The notes under the pieces are model-generated. The model was not told the DNA's origin. It saw nothing but the letters and a program-made list of their open reading frames with translations, and did no database searches. Of a stretch of 64,000 nucleotides of DNA, positions 32,419 through 42,779 are shown piece after piece. Source of the stretch: Arion vulgaris (taxonomy: Eukaryota > Mollusca > Gastropoda > Stylommatophora > Arionidae); assembly GCA_020796225.1 (NCBI GenBank), contig CM036758.1, forward strand, positions 74,156,366 to 74,220,365. The letters run 5' to 3'. The translations under genes and the position numbers were made by a program. Position 1 is the first letter of the stretch. Every line of letters begins with the position of its first letter.

Positions 32419-32900
32419 TGCTCTGTAGTTGAGTGGTTTGGGATTCAGTTCTACTGTAGGAATTAAATAAATTTTCAACCACAGCGGCTCTCAAGTCGAC
32501 CAAGTCACTTTTGGGTATAGCAGAGAAATACAACCGAGATCACAAATAATGTGCAGCTGGTCAAAGAAAAATAGAGACCTCCTCCTTCTTCTTTGCATTC
32601 GTTCTTTACAACCAATTTTAATCACTCTTTGAGATATGTTTGATCTTTGCCAAGAATATGTATACGTTGCACATTGGTTTGGTAGGCCCCTAAATGCATA
32701 GACTTCTACACATTTAGGACACATGCATCCAATTTCAGCCAAACCTCCTAAGTCGCCTCTTACGACATGCGTGGCAGGTAACAGTGGTTCTATTCTTTAC
32801 ACCCCTAATTTGGGCCCGGTAACCACTCGGGCGGAATAGAGACCTAACACCGTATACCCCAATTTACCCCATGGTATGAAAACATGTTCCTTTACTGTTC
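32416..32900 (+). mobile_element. SINE-E, split by SINE-F
   Basis: The head 'agttgagtggtttgggattc' and body up to 'ggtcaaagaaaaatagagac' lie left of SINE-F. 'ctaacaccgtataccccaat' to 'catgttcctttactg' lies right. Its 3' end is about 10 bases from the AT-rich 28 bp array. Confidence 0.82.
32581..32834 (-). mobile_element. SINE-F with 11 bp TSD
   Basis: This is a complete 254 bp copy, from 'ttcttctttgcattcgttct' to 'ggtaaccactcgggcgg'. The flanks aatagagacct at 32570-32580 and 32835-32845 are identical, which defines the family's ends. Confidence 0.93.
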
Positions 32901-32904
32901 TTTT

Positions 32905-33160
32905 ATTTACATATAATATATATATATTTATATATAATAACATGACCTTATATATTTATATATAATAACATGACCTTATATATTTATATATAATAACATG
33001 ACCTTATATATGTATATATAATAACATGACCTTATATATTTATATATAATAACATGACCTTATATATGTATATATAATAACATGACCTTATATATTTATA
33101 TATAATAACATGACCTTATATATTTATATATAATAACATGACCTTATATATTTATATGGT
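32905..33160. repeat. AT-rich minisatellite, 28 bp unit, about 9 copies
   Basis: The unit is 'catgaccttatatatttata' + 'tataataa'; some units have tatgtata. It follows the 3' end of a SINE-E. Confidence 0.94.
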
Positions 33161-33636
33161 CAGTTGCATTATATGACTTAAAGACATAGACTGAACAAGA
33201 AAGATGAAACAAGCTTCATCTTCAGATAATGTTGAGATGCAGAGATATCACAGAATATAACAAATGAAATGAGTACAAATGAAATGAGTACAAAAATAAA
33301 TTAAATAAGTAAGTTATTAAAGAAAAGAGGTGAATTATTAACAGAGGTGACTAATAAAAAAAAATCCTGAAAAATATGTGATTGCTCAAGGATTTGCTAC
33401 AGAATTTACTACAAAACCAAAATTGAGGGGAGGAAAAAGGCAGGCACAGTGACAGACTAAAGGAGGGTAGTTAGTTTATGTGTCAAGCAGCAAGGAGTGC
33501 AATGGGAATACATTATTATCACTGATTTGCAGTTGCTAGACACTATTTTAGAAAAAAAACAAGAATGTAAATCACAAAACAATCAGACGAACATGTTACA
33601 ACCAGTTCCAATAAAAATGAACATTGTTAACCCCAG
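33161..33636. other. No clear feature
   Basis: Includes a short duplication 'aaatgaaatgagtac' near 33270-33290; otherwise unassigned. Confidence 0.4.
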
Positions 33637-33925
33637 CATGAGAGCCGCTGTAGCGTAGTTGTTAGTGAACTCGCCGCGAGGCTGGTGGTCTGGGTTCAGC
33701 TCCCACAATGCGCGTGGAATTTTTCCCGACCACGACGGCTCTCAGGTCGACCCAGCCTCAGCTGGGTACCAGACACCAGACATGCTCTGGGAAAGTAAAG
33801 GCGGCAGGCGTGATGCTGACCACATCACCCATCGTGTGCCGACGGTCAATGAAAAATACAGGCCTAACACTGTATTGACCTATATACCACAAGGTATGAA
33901 AGGGTTCCTTTACTTTTTACTTTAT
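33637..33925 (+). mobile_element. SINE-E, best-preserved copy
   Basis: The head reads 'gccgctgtagcgtagttgtt' with B-box 'gggttcagctcccaca'. The body is close to consensus, with a small insertion (cagacaccagacatg). Confidence 0.88.
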
Positions 33926-34004
33926 TGTTAACTCCAGCATGTTACCCCACTAATTTGGTGCCTAGCAATGCCAGACTTTAGGTTAGTCACATTTCACATT
34001 CTAC

Positions 34005-34490
34005 ATAGACACATAGTTATGACGAACAAAGCTGAGAATCTTCAATCAAATGTGAAGTCAGTCCTGTTCTATGGCATGGAAATATAGAGGACAACAAAAG
34101 AAACCACCAGAAAACTGCAGACCTTCATAAATGGATGTTTAATGGATGAATAGAGGGACTAAGATGATATGATAAGATTACGAATGAGGAACTCAGAGAA
34201 AGAACAAAGCAGATACCAGTGGAGAAAGAGCTAAGGAAGAGATGCTGGCGATGGATAAAACACTGATTGAGAGGACCGACTGAAAGCATTGCAAGACAGA
34301 CACTGTTTTGGAACCCACAGGGAAAGTGGAGTAGGGGAAAAGGGCTGGACAGACCTGGAGAAGAGAGCTGAAGGCTGATATTAAAAGGATCGGTAAAAGA
34401 TGGAAAGAATTGGAAGGGATGACAAGAGAGAGGAAGAGCTAGAAGAAATTTGTCGAAGACCTGTGCTCCGTTGGGAGTTGAAAAGTAAAG
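34005..34490 (+). mobile_element. LINE-Y polymerase C-terminal fragment
   Basis: DNA motifs 'caaagctgagaatcttcaat', 'agaaaccaccagaaaactgc', 'agataccagtggagaaagag' and 'gacctgtgctccgttgggag' match, in order, the reversed copies at 24.2-24.8 kb and 53.9-54.4 kb. Frames are broken by several indels. Confidence 0.78.
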
Positions 34491-35120
34491 AAAAGGAGAC
34501 AGTATGAAGAAACTAGTTTTTAAAAAAGTACTGTAGTTTTACAAAGTACAAAAGCAATATACAGTGACGTTTTGACCAAAATGCTTTTATCAAGCAAAAG
34601 ATTCATCTCCAGTCGTCTCGACTTGTCTTGCCCTTGGATACAGATAGTCCTGAACGAGAGAGTGAGGTTGACAAATAGCGCAACTTGTCCTCACTATAAT
34701 CCAAATACAGTGCAAGCTACAGTTTCAGACAACTACACACAACACAAATCACAACAAATACAAAAGCATTTCTGACTTCTTATACGACAGACGTAACATA
34801 TACAGTCAGACAATAAATCCCTAACAGCACAAAAATAAAAACATGTGACTGACGAAAAATGGAAATATGTGACGAAAAATGGAAATATGTGACTAAAAAC
34901 AAAATACAGTATTGTTATGGTCCCAAATTCTGAACAGAATTCATTAACAACAATTATAGTATACATTAATGGTACAACACACTCAGATATTACAATGAAA
35001 AATTTGGGAATGTTTACAGAATTCATACGAAACAGAAATATACCCGATGCAAAAACTAACTATTGCACTCATGGTATGTACTTCTGTTATAAACGATATC
35101 ACAATATAACTGGATAAAAC
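34491..35120. other. Unassigned sequence
   Basis: Contains a small duplication 'gacgaaaaatggaaatatgt' at about 34853-34890. No gene or repeat family recognised. Confidence 0.4.
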
Positions 35121-35137
35121 AAAATATATTGCACTTT

Positions 35138-35392
35138 CTGGGGGGTTTCTGTAGGTTAGGCAGTAGTGAGTTCGATCACAATCCAAGCGTACCTGGTTCA
35201 AACTCTGCGGCGGGCAGTTTGGAAGCAGCAAATTTGTTCTAGTAAATTTGTACGAACAATCAAAATAGACCTCACCATTGAGAAAGCTATGGCAAACTAC
35301 TGAATGTATAAGTGTACCTAGAAATTCGATGGCTTGTTTACTGTGGTTGATGGCTAAATCCTGTAAAGGATATGCTACGATTTTCATTTTTT
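35138..35392 (+). mobile_element. SINE-D-related copy
   Basis: It has 'ggtttctgtaggttaggcag', B-box-like 'ctggttcaaactctgcgg', 'gctatggcaaactactgaat' and 'tcctgtaaaggatatgct'. It belongs to the same subfamily as 24.9 kb and 41.7 kb. Confidence 0.8.
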
Positions 35393-35564
35393 TTCAGTAC
35401 CAAGGTGGTCTGAGATGAAAGATATATAACTTTTACATTAATTACTTGTCAGCTTGCCATGGAAATGGTGGCCATGTTGGAATATTAACACTGTCACAAA
35501 GTCTCCAAATATTCAAAACTAGATAATACTATTCAGTTGTTTTTATTGAAATGCTTAAATAAGC

Positions 35565-35651
35565 CAAAGTTCTAGGTAACTGACAACTGACTGGATAGAT
35601 TTAATATCAATTTCAGTGTTCTTATTCACCAAGAAATTACTGAACGATCAC
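35565..35651 (-). mobile_element. LINE-K1 fragment
   Basis: 'ttctaggtaactgacaactg', 'gactggatagatttaatatc' and 'gtgttcttattcaccaagaa' match the K1 region at 12.31-12.40 kb. Confidence 0.55.
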
Positions 35652-35917
35652 CTTCTTCTTCGGACGTTCTATATCGACAACTTGTTAAATCACTCTGTGT
35701 GATTTATATGTGATCTGAGCCTAAGAGTGATTGTACGTTGTGCCAGTTATGTGCCTACTAGTAGGCCAGCACATCTGATTTTTGCGACGCTTTTTATTTA
35801 CTAGGGTAGCTTTCCTAAGTCCCTACCTCAGTCGCCTCATACGACATGCCATGTAGGTCGCAGTGTTATTATTCTTAGCTCCCCTTGTGGACACCGGCAA
35901 CACACCGGTGACTGAAC
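35652..35917 (-). mobile_element. SINE-J copy
   Basis: Full length, from 'cttcttcttcggacgttcta' to 'ggacaccggcaacacacc'. Confidence 0.87.
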
Positions 35918-35949
35918 AATTACAGAAAGACCCCCCTCCAGCTTCCCTC

Positions 35950-36250
35950 AGCTCTCTATGACTTGTACTGTTGGCAATTTAGCCTACGCACCGGACATTG
36001 CAGACTCAACAGACACTTACATAGACCAAGTCAAACAGTTCTCTGCCAGTGTCAACAGGCGGAACAGACACCAGAGCATGTCCTGCAAGACTGTCCTCTC
36101 CTGGGTGAGCAGAGAAGCAACATGTGGCCACACCCAGGTGACCTAAAAACTAAGCTGTGAAGAAACCTGACAGACCTGATACCAACTGCCCAGTTTGTGG
36201 TCCACAGTAAACTAGGTGCATGACCAGAGATCACTGAAACAGAAGTGCTG
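35950..36250 (+). mobile_element. LINE-P C-terminal zinc-binding tail
   Basis: The plus frame reads 'FSLRTGHCRLNRHLHRPSQT' and then 'CQCQQAEQTPEHVLQDCPLL'. The CxC...H...C spacing is the known post-RNase H tail of several animal LINEs. The protein stops after 'GDLKTKL'. Confidence 0.78.
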
Positions 36251-36435
36251 TTGACACACAAAAACTGATTTACAAAAAGCAATCAAAATAGAATAAAAAT
36301 ATAAATACAAAGTAACATTCAAATACTGGCCTTGATCTGAGTACACCAAGTAAAAAAAGATTTTAAAATCTGGTTCACGTCATTTGATAACATCAACTAC
36401 CAACAAACAAGTTTATCAAAGTGGTCAAAAATATA

Positions 36436-36762
36436 TTAACTCTTTCCTTACTCAGTTACTTCCTCAGTTGTACATGGTTAATTCAAGGGAGACAAAAAGA
36501 AAGCATTTTGTTAAAAAAATTGTAACTACCCATTAATAAAAAAAACATATATATATCTAATTATAAACTAATTTTAAGGAAACTAGACAAACATATTAGA
36601 ATAACAAGACTAAAAAGTAAAAAGTAGTAGAAGTAAAATAGTAGAAGTAAAACTAGAAAGACTTGTATAAGGGAAACAACTTGAATTGTGCAGTGTACGC
36701 GAATGGCGTTCAACGGAATACTCTGTTGCACAGTGTGTTGCGATTGGCATGGAAAGAGTTAA
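36436..36762 (-). mobile_element. TTAA MITE (family T1), reverse copy
   Basis: The ends 'ttaactctttcc' and 'ggaaagagttaa' are perfect 12 bp inverted repeats including TTAA. The body (ctagaaagacttgtataagg, reversed) matches 43.8-44.1 kb and 58.7-59.0 kb. It is non-coding. Confidence 0.85.
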
Positions 36763-36904
36763 AAGAATCATTTAAAATAGCACAGTGTTTAAAAATGGGA
36801 AATAAAAGAAGCAGGCAAATAATATTCAACAAGCTAGACAAAAGTATGAACACAAATAAGAAGGAAAAGAAATGTGTAGATATTTTCTTTCTATGAATTG
36901 ATTG

Positions 36905-37180
36905 AGAGTTGTATTAGCATAGTTGTTAGTGAACTCGCTACTTAGGCTAGTGATCAAGGTTCAATTTCACAGTGGGCAAAGACATTTCTCCAACCATAAC
37001 GGCTCTCAGGATGACCCAGCCTCAATTGGGTACCAGGAAAAACACTGAGAAGTGAAAGCGACCGGCATGATGTTGACCACATCACAAATCGTGTACCGAC
37101 GGTCATTGAAAAATACAGGCCCCACACCATATTATGAAATATAGCCCGAGGTAGGAAAATGAGTTCCTTCATTTTAAAAA
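36905..37180 (+). mobile_element. SINE-E copy
   Basis: Head 'tagcatagttgttagtgaac', B-box 'aaggttcaatttcacagtgg', then the full body and 3' end 'gagttccttcat'. Confidence 0.84.
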
Positions 37181-37196
37181 AAATGAAATTATTGAT

Positions 37197-37305
37197 TGAT
37201 TAAGTGTCATCTCCACATTAAAAGTTTGCAGTGTATCTCCAACCCTTTCTGTCCCTAACCATGGTGGTGCATTCTGGCAAACTATTCTTTGTCCATATTT
37301 TAATG
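37197..37305 (-). mobile_element. LINE-X 3' end
   Basis: 'tgtcatctccacattaaaag' to 'ggtggtgcattctggcaaac' aligns with 17.65-17.75 kb. A short attgattgatt run precedes it. Confidence 0.6.
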
Positions 37306-37335
37306 TTTATCTCCTATTTATATTACTGTTTTTCG

Positions 37336-37690
37336 GAGGTCTTTGTGGCTAGGTGGTTAAGCACTTGTCTTGCGTTCAGAAGGTTGTGCGTGGGTTTGAA
37401 TCCAGACTGCGCGTTCTGTTTATGAGTGCATTTTTAACAGACACGCCTAGGATTGTTGCAGGAACTACACAGACCTCTGTGTGAGCTACAAAAGAGGGTG
37501 AAGCTACAAGAGACAACGTTGAATATATGGACAATATTTCAAGCGAACGAAAGGAGTGAAGTTACCAGATCTATGGAGTTTGTGCTTTGAGCAATACTCT
37601 CGACAGAGGGCATACTATTTCTGCGAAGAGGGACTGAGTCATATGAGGTAAGACCCAGTGCAATGAAGTCAATCCTTCGGCTTTAGAACT
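37336..37690 (+). mobile_element. SINE-R with internal insertion
   Basis: The tRNA-like head 'tttgtggctaggtggttaag' with B-box 'gggtttgaatccaga' is followed by the body. About 90 bases (near 37475-37565) do not match other R copies. It ends 'gaagtcaatccttcggcttt'. Confidence 0.83.
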
Positions 37691-37744
37691 TTCTTATTTA
37701 ACTGATGTCTTCCAGACTGTAGGCACTCAACATTTAGTTCCAGT

Positions 37745-37908
37745 ATGGTTTTCAGCAATGTCATGTCTGGTTTTCAGCAATGTCATGTCTGGTTTTCAGC
37801 AATGTCATGTCTGGTTTTCAGCAATGTCATGTCTGGTTTTCAGCAATGTGATGTCTGGTTTTCAGCAATATCATGTCAGGTTTTCAGCAATGTCATGTCT
37901 CTTTAAAC
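37745..37908. repeat. 22 bp tandem repeat, about 7 copies
   Basis: The unit is 'tggttttcagcaatgtcatg' + 'tc'. One copy has gtgatg and one has atatcatg. Confidence 0.94.
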
Positions 37909-37919
37909 AAAAATAAAAG

Positions 37920-38110
37920 TCACGTTGCCTTTTCAGACATGAGGTGCCTATACCTTCATATTTATAAATCCAAGTGTGCAGAAGGTAGAAGGGTCACTTC
38001 CTTTACTCATGTGTGGAACACCGAGTGTGGGATTGAACCCATAATCCTCATGTGTTTGATTCAACAAGCGAACGCTCTATGCAATTTGTTAATCCGTTCC
38101 TACCTCATCT
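37920..38110 (-). mobile_element. SINE-S copy
   Basis: 'ccttttcagacatgaggtgc', 'ggtcacttcctttactcatg' and 'gggattgaacccataatcct' (B-box reversed), ending 'tgttaatccgttcc' at the head. Confidence 0.72.
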
Positions 38111-38164
38111 CTCTTTATAACTATTTGTTCTTTTTAAATGTAATATTTCCCATAGCTTTTTCAA

Positions 38165-38345
38165 AATTTAGTGTATGAAGTACCGGTCACTTCACATTTC
38201 TAGACCCTAGTGTGTTGGAGGTAGGAGGGCCAATTTCTTTCCTCACATGTGGAATGTCATGTGTGGGATTGAACCCACAACCCTCTTGTGTCCACGCTGA
38301 TAGGTGAACACTTATGCACTACACTAATCCGTCCTGATATGTCTT
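38165..38345 (-). mobile_element. SINE-S copy
   Basis: 'ggtcacttcacatttctaga', 'tttctttcctcacatgtgga', B-box 'ggattgaacccacaacc' reversed, and 'cactaatccgtcc' at the head. It lies 55 bases from the previous copy, same orientation. Confidence 0.75.
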
Positions 38346-38510
38346 TTTACATATTCAAAATATTTTGATTTGGCTGTGTTTGATCTGCAACAATTCTCTC
38401 ATTTCTAAATTTTTCCTGGAGATTTGTTTGTTTCTGTCTCCATATGCAATATGTACAAAAACTTTTGCTACTGCCTGTAATACCGCTTTTTGGGCGGTGT
38501 AGGACAGGAG

Positions 38511-38750
38511 GCGTCTGTGGCTTAGGGGATATGGACTACGTCTACTAACCCTGTCGTTCTGAGTTCAAATCACGCTGCGGACAATTTGGTTGCAAATTGT
38601 TTCACATGGATTTTAACAAAAGGATGATGGCACCATCCGTTCAGAAAGCAATGGCAAACTACTGAACGTAATAATGCCTAGAAAAATCACAAAGAGCGTT
38701 ATACAGCTGGGGTTGATTCACAAAGTCCTGTAAAGGATATGCAATTAACT
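38511..38750 (+). mobile_element. SINE-D inside SINE-C, with 10 bp TSD
   Basis: The head 'gcgtctgtggcttaggggat' and the tail 'gtaaaggatatgcaattaac' match 12.66-12.90 kb. The flanks aggacaggag at 38501-38510 and 38751-38760 are identical. Confidence 0.92.
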
Positions 38751-38847
38751 AGGACAGGAGGGATATGAGCATGTCCAATTTAATGGCAGCATGGATAGTG
38801 CTATCACCGTGAAACTGTTCAGGTTAGGATGTTATCATTAATGCCCT

Positions 38848-39056
38848 TGACGCACGCCTGCCCAGCATATTTGTAGCGCGTTGGACGGCGGTGTGACAAG
38901 CTCTGTGTGAGAGTGGGTTCAATTCCGTGGGTTGGCAGAAAAGTCACAGGTTCTCCAGATTTACGGTGTTCGTGGCACCGAACCAAAGGGTTACGATGTT
39001 CATGGCACCGAACCGAAGAGCTGAAAATTCAAGTGCTTCTGGATCAGAAAAAAACA
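38848..39056 (+). mobile_element. SINE-B inside SINE-C
   Basis: It has the head 'tgcccagcatatttgtagcg', B-box 'gggttcaattccgtggg', and a tail of A-rich sequence. No clear TSD; part of the SINE-C target appears deleted. Confidence 0.87.
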
Positions 39057-39169
39057 AAATGGGTGCATGGATTGAACCCGGGTCTCCTGCATGGGAGTTG
39101 TGATCTAATCCATTCGGCCAGACGTTGCACTTAATGTGTACAAGTCTTTTATAAATTCACATCTTAAAG

Positions 39170-39300
39170 GCTGCCATTTTTTCTTCTAGCTGTTTGTTCA
39201 TGATTCTGCTCTAGCTAGAAGTGATAAATATAGAGAATATAATTAGCTCTTCACTATATGGCTCAGAAACATGAACACCCTACGCAGGACGTGAGAGGAG
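39170..39300. mobile_element. Short LINE-X/W remnants
   Basis: 'ttcttctagctgtttgttca' matches LINE-X reversed; 'tatggctcagaaacatgaac' resembles the YGSETW codons of the LINE thumb in plus orientation. Fragments only. Confidence 0.4.
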
Positions 39301-39374
39301 ACTTACCATCTTTCACCTTTGATGTCTTCGCAAGATTATAAACTCATTTGTAATGAGAGTTGATACAGAGTAGT

Positions 39375-39735
39375 GCTTCTTCTTCTTCGAACGCTTCATA
39401 TCGACCACTTGTTAAACCACTCTTTGTGATTTGTAGGTGATCTGAGCCTAAGAGCAATTGTGCATTGTGTCAGTTATGCGCCTACAAGTATTGGTTATTG
39501 GTTACTAAACTGACATCACTGCACTCCGGGCAGACCTATAGGTACTCAGTCTCCCCCAACAGATATCGAAGAGTTGCGCCTACAAGTAGGCCGTCACATC
39601 CAATTTCTGTGATTCTTTTTATTTACTAGAGTAGCTTCCCTAGGTCCCACATTAGTTGCCTCTTATGACATGGCCTGTAGGTCACAGTGGTACTATTCTT
39701 TGCTTCCCTTAAGGGCCCTGGCAACACACAGGCAA
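39375..39735 (-). mobile_element. SINE-J, split by LINE-K1
   Basis: It runs from 'cttcttcttcgaacgcttca' to 'ctggcaacacacaggcaa'; the only interruption is the 85 bp K1 insertion. Confidence 0.87.
39490..39574 (-). mobile_element. LINE-K1, 85 bp truncated insertion with 13 bp TSD
   Basis: This is the extreme K1 3' end, tail at left ('attggttattggttact'). The flanks tgcgcctacaagt at 39477-39489 and 39575-39587 are identical. It is an extremely 5'-truncated but clean insertion. Confidence 0.92.
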
Positions 39736-39737
39736 GA

Positions 39738-40200
39738 GTAGTGGTTAATGCCTTGTTTTATAGGCGAGAGGTCCCATGATCAAATTTCACAGTAGGAGTA
39801 GAGCTTTTCTGACAATACGACTTTTAGGTCGAGTCAGATTCAGTTAGCTATTGGAACAACACTAGGAAGTAAAGATTGCTAGTATGATGTTGACCATATT
39901 ACTTATCATATGCTGCTGGTCAAAGAAAAATATTGATCTAACAATGTATTTCTCCATATACCTCATGAGCACTTGAGTGGAACCCGCAAGGAAAACAAAA
40001 AAGAGGACACCCTAAACAGACCTGGAGTTAAAGTCATCTTGAAGAACTGAACAGTGCTGAACTGTCCTGGGAAACCATAAAGAGAACAACCAGAGACCGA
40101 GAAGAGTGGCAAACAATTGTTGAGGCCCTATGCTCCACGAGGAGCAGATAGGAATAACTGAACTAACTGATACCTCATGGTATAAAAACAGGTTTTACAT
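39738..40200 (+). mobile_element. SINE-E, split by LINE-G
   Basis: 'ccttgttttataggcgagag' to 'tctccatatacctcatg', then LINE-G, then 'gtataaaaacaggttttac'. A diverged copy. Confidence 0.7.
39968..40170 (+). mobile_element. LINE-G 3' end with 10 bp TSD
   Basis: It starts in the 'EWNPQGKQKRG' codons and ends 'ctccacgaggagcagatagg' plus a tail 'aataactgaactaactg'. The flanks atacctcatg at 39958-39967 and 40171-40180 are identical. Confidence 0.88.
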
Positions 40201-40329
40201 TCTGCATTATCCAAGAATCTCTCTTGGCAGATAGACACAGCAAAGATTGCTGAATCTAACATCTCAGAATTGCAAAAAAACTGTCTGTGGTGCTTGTGTA
40301 ATACCGCTTTTTAAGGCGATGTATGATCA

Positions 40330-40704
40330 GAGAAACAACCTTCATTTTTGTGCCTGGGCACGCAGGAGTTAGTGGTAATGAGCGAGCTGATAGATTGGCT
40401 GGCTTGGCTACAATATCAGAGGGAGCTGCCATGGATCGAAATGACATTCTTCACACATTGAGAGAGTCTTTCTGAACAGAGGAGTTTTCAGGGCTGTGAA
40501 TCCCCCTCGCTGACCAGATTGTCAATATTGGTGCAGCCCGAAAAGAACAACATACTAAATATGCAAAGAGATTGATTAATCAACATCAAACTGGCATGTT
40601 GGGCCGCTGGACGCTGCTGGATTTGCTGAGGTGAAGATTGGAGCACCCATGGACAAGTCCGGAGTGCTATGATGATAGTCCTCATATAACTGATAACTGA
40701 TGAA
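40330..40704 (+). mobile_element. LINE-K2 C-terminal fragment
   Basis: The plus strand encodes, across frame shifts, a PGHAGVSGNERADRLAG-like RNase H end. It continues with 'NIGAARKEQHTKYAKRLINQ' and then '.EHPWTSPECYDDSPHITDN'. It supplies the intact target site seen split at 2.77 kb. Confidence 0.75.
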
Positions 40705-40749
40705 AGGGGCGACATAAGCCTTAGAAATTTAATGGATGCATTGTTAATA

Positions 40750-41113
40750 TGATCATTGGAAGCCACAGAGATGTGGTTTTAAAGAAGAATGCTGAAAATT
40801 CCATGGGCCACGAGGAAGCCAAATGAGGTTTTAAATCAGGCCTGCACAGAAAGAAAGCTTATCAAAAGAATAAGAATCCAGTAATCAAGGTTCTTTGGGC
40901 ATATAATGTGAAGAGGAGGTTTAGAACATGTGTTGACAACAGGTAAAATTCAGGGAAGGAGAGATCGTGGAAGACAGAGGGAGAAGATGCTGGATGGTCT
41001 GACATCATGGTTCGACACAAGATCGACATCAGAAATGATTACACGCACCAAGCAGAGAGAGTTGTGGAGAGACATGATCGCCTATACCGGCAGGCATGGC
41101 ACTTAATTGATTG
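40750..41113 (+). mobile_element. LINE-W 3' end with ATTG tail
   Basis: DNA 'gatcattggaagccacagag' to 'ggcaggcatggcactta' aligns with 56.04-56.40 kb, followed by 'attgattgatgg'. Frames contain several stops. Confidence 0.82.
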
Positions 41114-41329
41114 ATGGTTAGTGCATTCCCCACAAAACTGTTCAGGTTTGGATTTTTTATTGCCCCCAACAGAAAAAAACTCCTTGACCGTATCGGGGAT
41201 TGAACCAAAGTTTCCTAAATGGGAGCCTACTCTCTAATCTATTCGGCCAGACTCTCCTCAACATCGTAGAATAAAATATGATAAATCAAATCCCCAACAA
41301 TTTTTGATTGATAGTTTCGTACAGCAAAA

Positions 41330-41410
41330 GGACTTTGGGATGGCTGCTGCAGCGGATGACGGAGCAAGCATGGGAATGTCTAATGTGCCACGATGCCAAT
41401 CGAATAACAC
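41330..41410 (+). mobile_element. LINE-Q 3' end
   Basis: 'ggactttgggatggctgctg' to 'gtgccacgatgccaatcgaa' matches 6.06-6.15 kb and 47.38-47.46 kb. Confidence 0.65.
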
Positions 41411-41589
41411 AACATGTAGATGAGAAATAATTGTACATCATATTCAAAACAAGTAATGGTTTCTAATACATAATAAAACTATTTTTCTTGCACACATTTC
41501 ATAGGATGCGCACCATTCATTGATTGAAAGAGAAAATTGTGGCATATCTTTTACATGATGTCATCATCAACCACAGTAAGCGAGCTTTC

Positions 41590-41777
41590 AATTTTTTACA
41601 CACCACTTATACATTCAGTAGTTTGTCATTGCTTTCTGAACTGTGAGGTCTATTTTTACAGTTCATAGAAATCCATGGGAACAAATTTTCTTCCAAACTG
41701 TCCACCGTGGAGTTTGAACCAGGTACTCTTGGGTTGTGATCGAGCTCACTACTGCTATGCCACAGATGCCCACTAAA
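41590..41777 (-). mobile_element. SINE-D-related copy
   Basis: 'cattcagtagtttgtcattg', 'acaaattttcttccaaactg' and B-box reversed 'gagtttgaaccaggtactct', with the head 'ctatgccacagatgcccact' at the right. Confidence 0.82.
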
Positions 41778-41959
41778 TAATTACATGTGCATAATATTAA
41801 TGGAATGTTGTAAATAAACAATAAATTCAATATCAAACATTGAATATGTTTGTTGATACAATGTTTCATGAATAATGAACAAAATAGAAATAGGGTATCA
41901 AATGTAGTTTTACTTTTATTTGTTCATTTTTTTACCTATTTGTATTTAGTTTTAATATA

Positions 41960-42478
41960 ATATCCTTCACTGTTGATACAAAGTTCAGGAAATAGATATA
42001 CACCATGTAAGACTTGTCTAGAGAAGAATCTCCCTCACTGTTGATACAAAGTTCATGAAATATATATACTCCATGTAAGACTTGTCTAGAAAAGAATCTC
42101 CCTCACTGTTGATACAAAGTTCATGAAATATATATACTCCATGTAAGACTTGTCTAGAAAAGAATCTCCCTCACTGTTGATACAAAGTTCAGGAAATAGA
42201 TATACACCATGCAAGACTTGTCTAGAAAAGAATCTCCCTCACTGTTGATACAAAGTTCAGGAAACAGATATACTCCATGCAAGACTTGTCTAGAAAAGAA
42301 TCTCCCTCACTGTTGATACAAAGTTCAGGAAACAGATATACTCCATGCAAGACTTGTCTAGAAAAGAATCTCCCTCACTGTTGATACAAAGTTCAGGAAA
42401 TAGATATACACCATGCAAGACTTGTCTAGAAAAGAATCTCCCTCACTGTTGATACAAAGTTCATGAAATAGAGACTTT
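41960..42478. repeat. 68 bp tandem repeat, about 7.5 copies
   Basis: The unit contains 'cctcactgttgatacaaagt', 'tatactccatgtaagacttg' and 'tctagaaaagaatctc'. Variants agg/atg and cac/ctc in copies show patchy homogenisation. LINE-G begins just after its right end. Confidence 0.95.
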
Positions 42479-42489
42479 GTCTGTTTAGA

Positions 42490-42725
42490 AGTCCTTCCCT
42501 TTTCCTTGTGGGTTTCACTCAAGTGCACATCTAGTAACACTCAACTGTTTCTTCTGTAAGGTAAGCCTACCTACTGTCAATTTCTCCTCTTAACCTGGGT
42601 CATCATGGGTTCTTGCGCTGTTCATTGTTACCCACAGTTCTGTGTTTGCAACACTGTCATACCATCTCAGTCTCTCTCTCGCGATCCTGGTACCATCTCA
42701 GTCTGAGAATCCACTGACAAAGTTA
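42490..42725 (-). mobile_element. LINE-G fragment, left arm of an inverted pair
   Basis: 'ccttttccttgtgggtttca' to 'catcatgggttcttgcgctg' and 'tgtttgcaacactgtcatac'. It faces the plus copy that starts at 42780. Confidence 0.78.
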
Positions 42726-42779
42726 GCACTTTTTGGCAAACTATTTATTTGTAACTAAAAAACATACTTTGATCAACGG

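Larger units (their letters stand above)
38468..39128 (-). mobile_element. SINE-C, split by SINE-D and SINE-B
   Basis: The pieces 38468-38510, 38761-38848 and about 39058-39128 together form SINE-C. Its head, 'ctaatccattcggccagacg', is at the right. Two other SINEs sit inside it. Confidence 0.85.
40268..41262 (-). mobile_element. SINE-C, split by LINE-K2 and LINE-W
   Basis: Its pieces are 40268-40328 (taataccgctttttaaggcg), about 40705-40750 (gcgacataagccttag) and 41115-41262 (head 'taatctattcggccagactc'). Two LINE fragments lie between. Confidence 0.75.
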
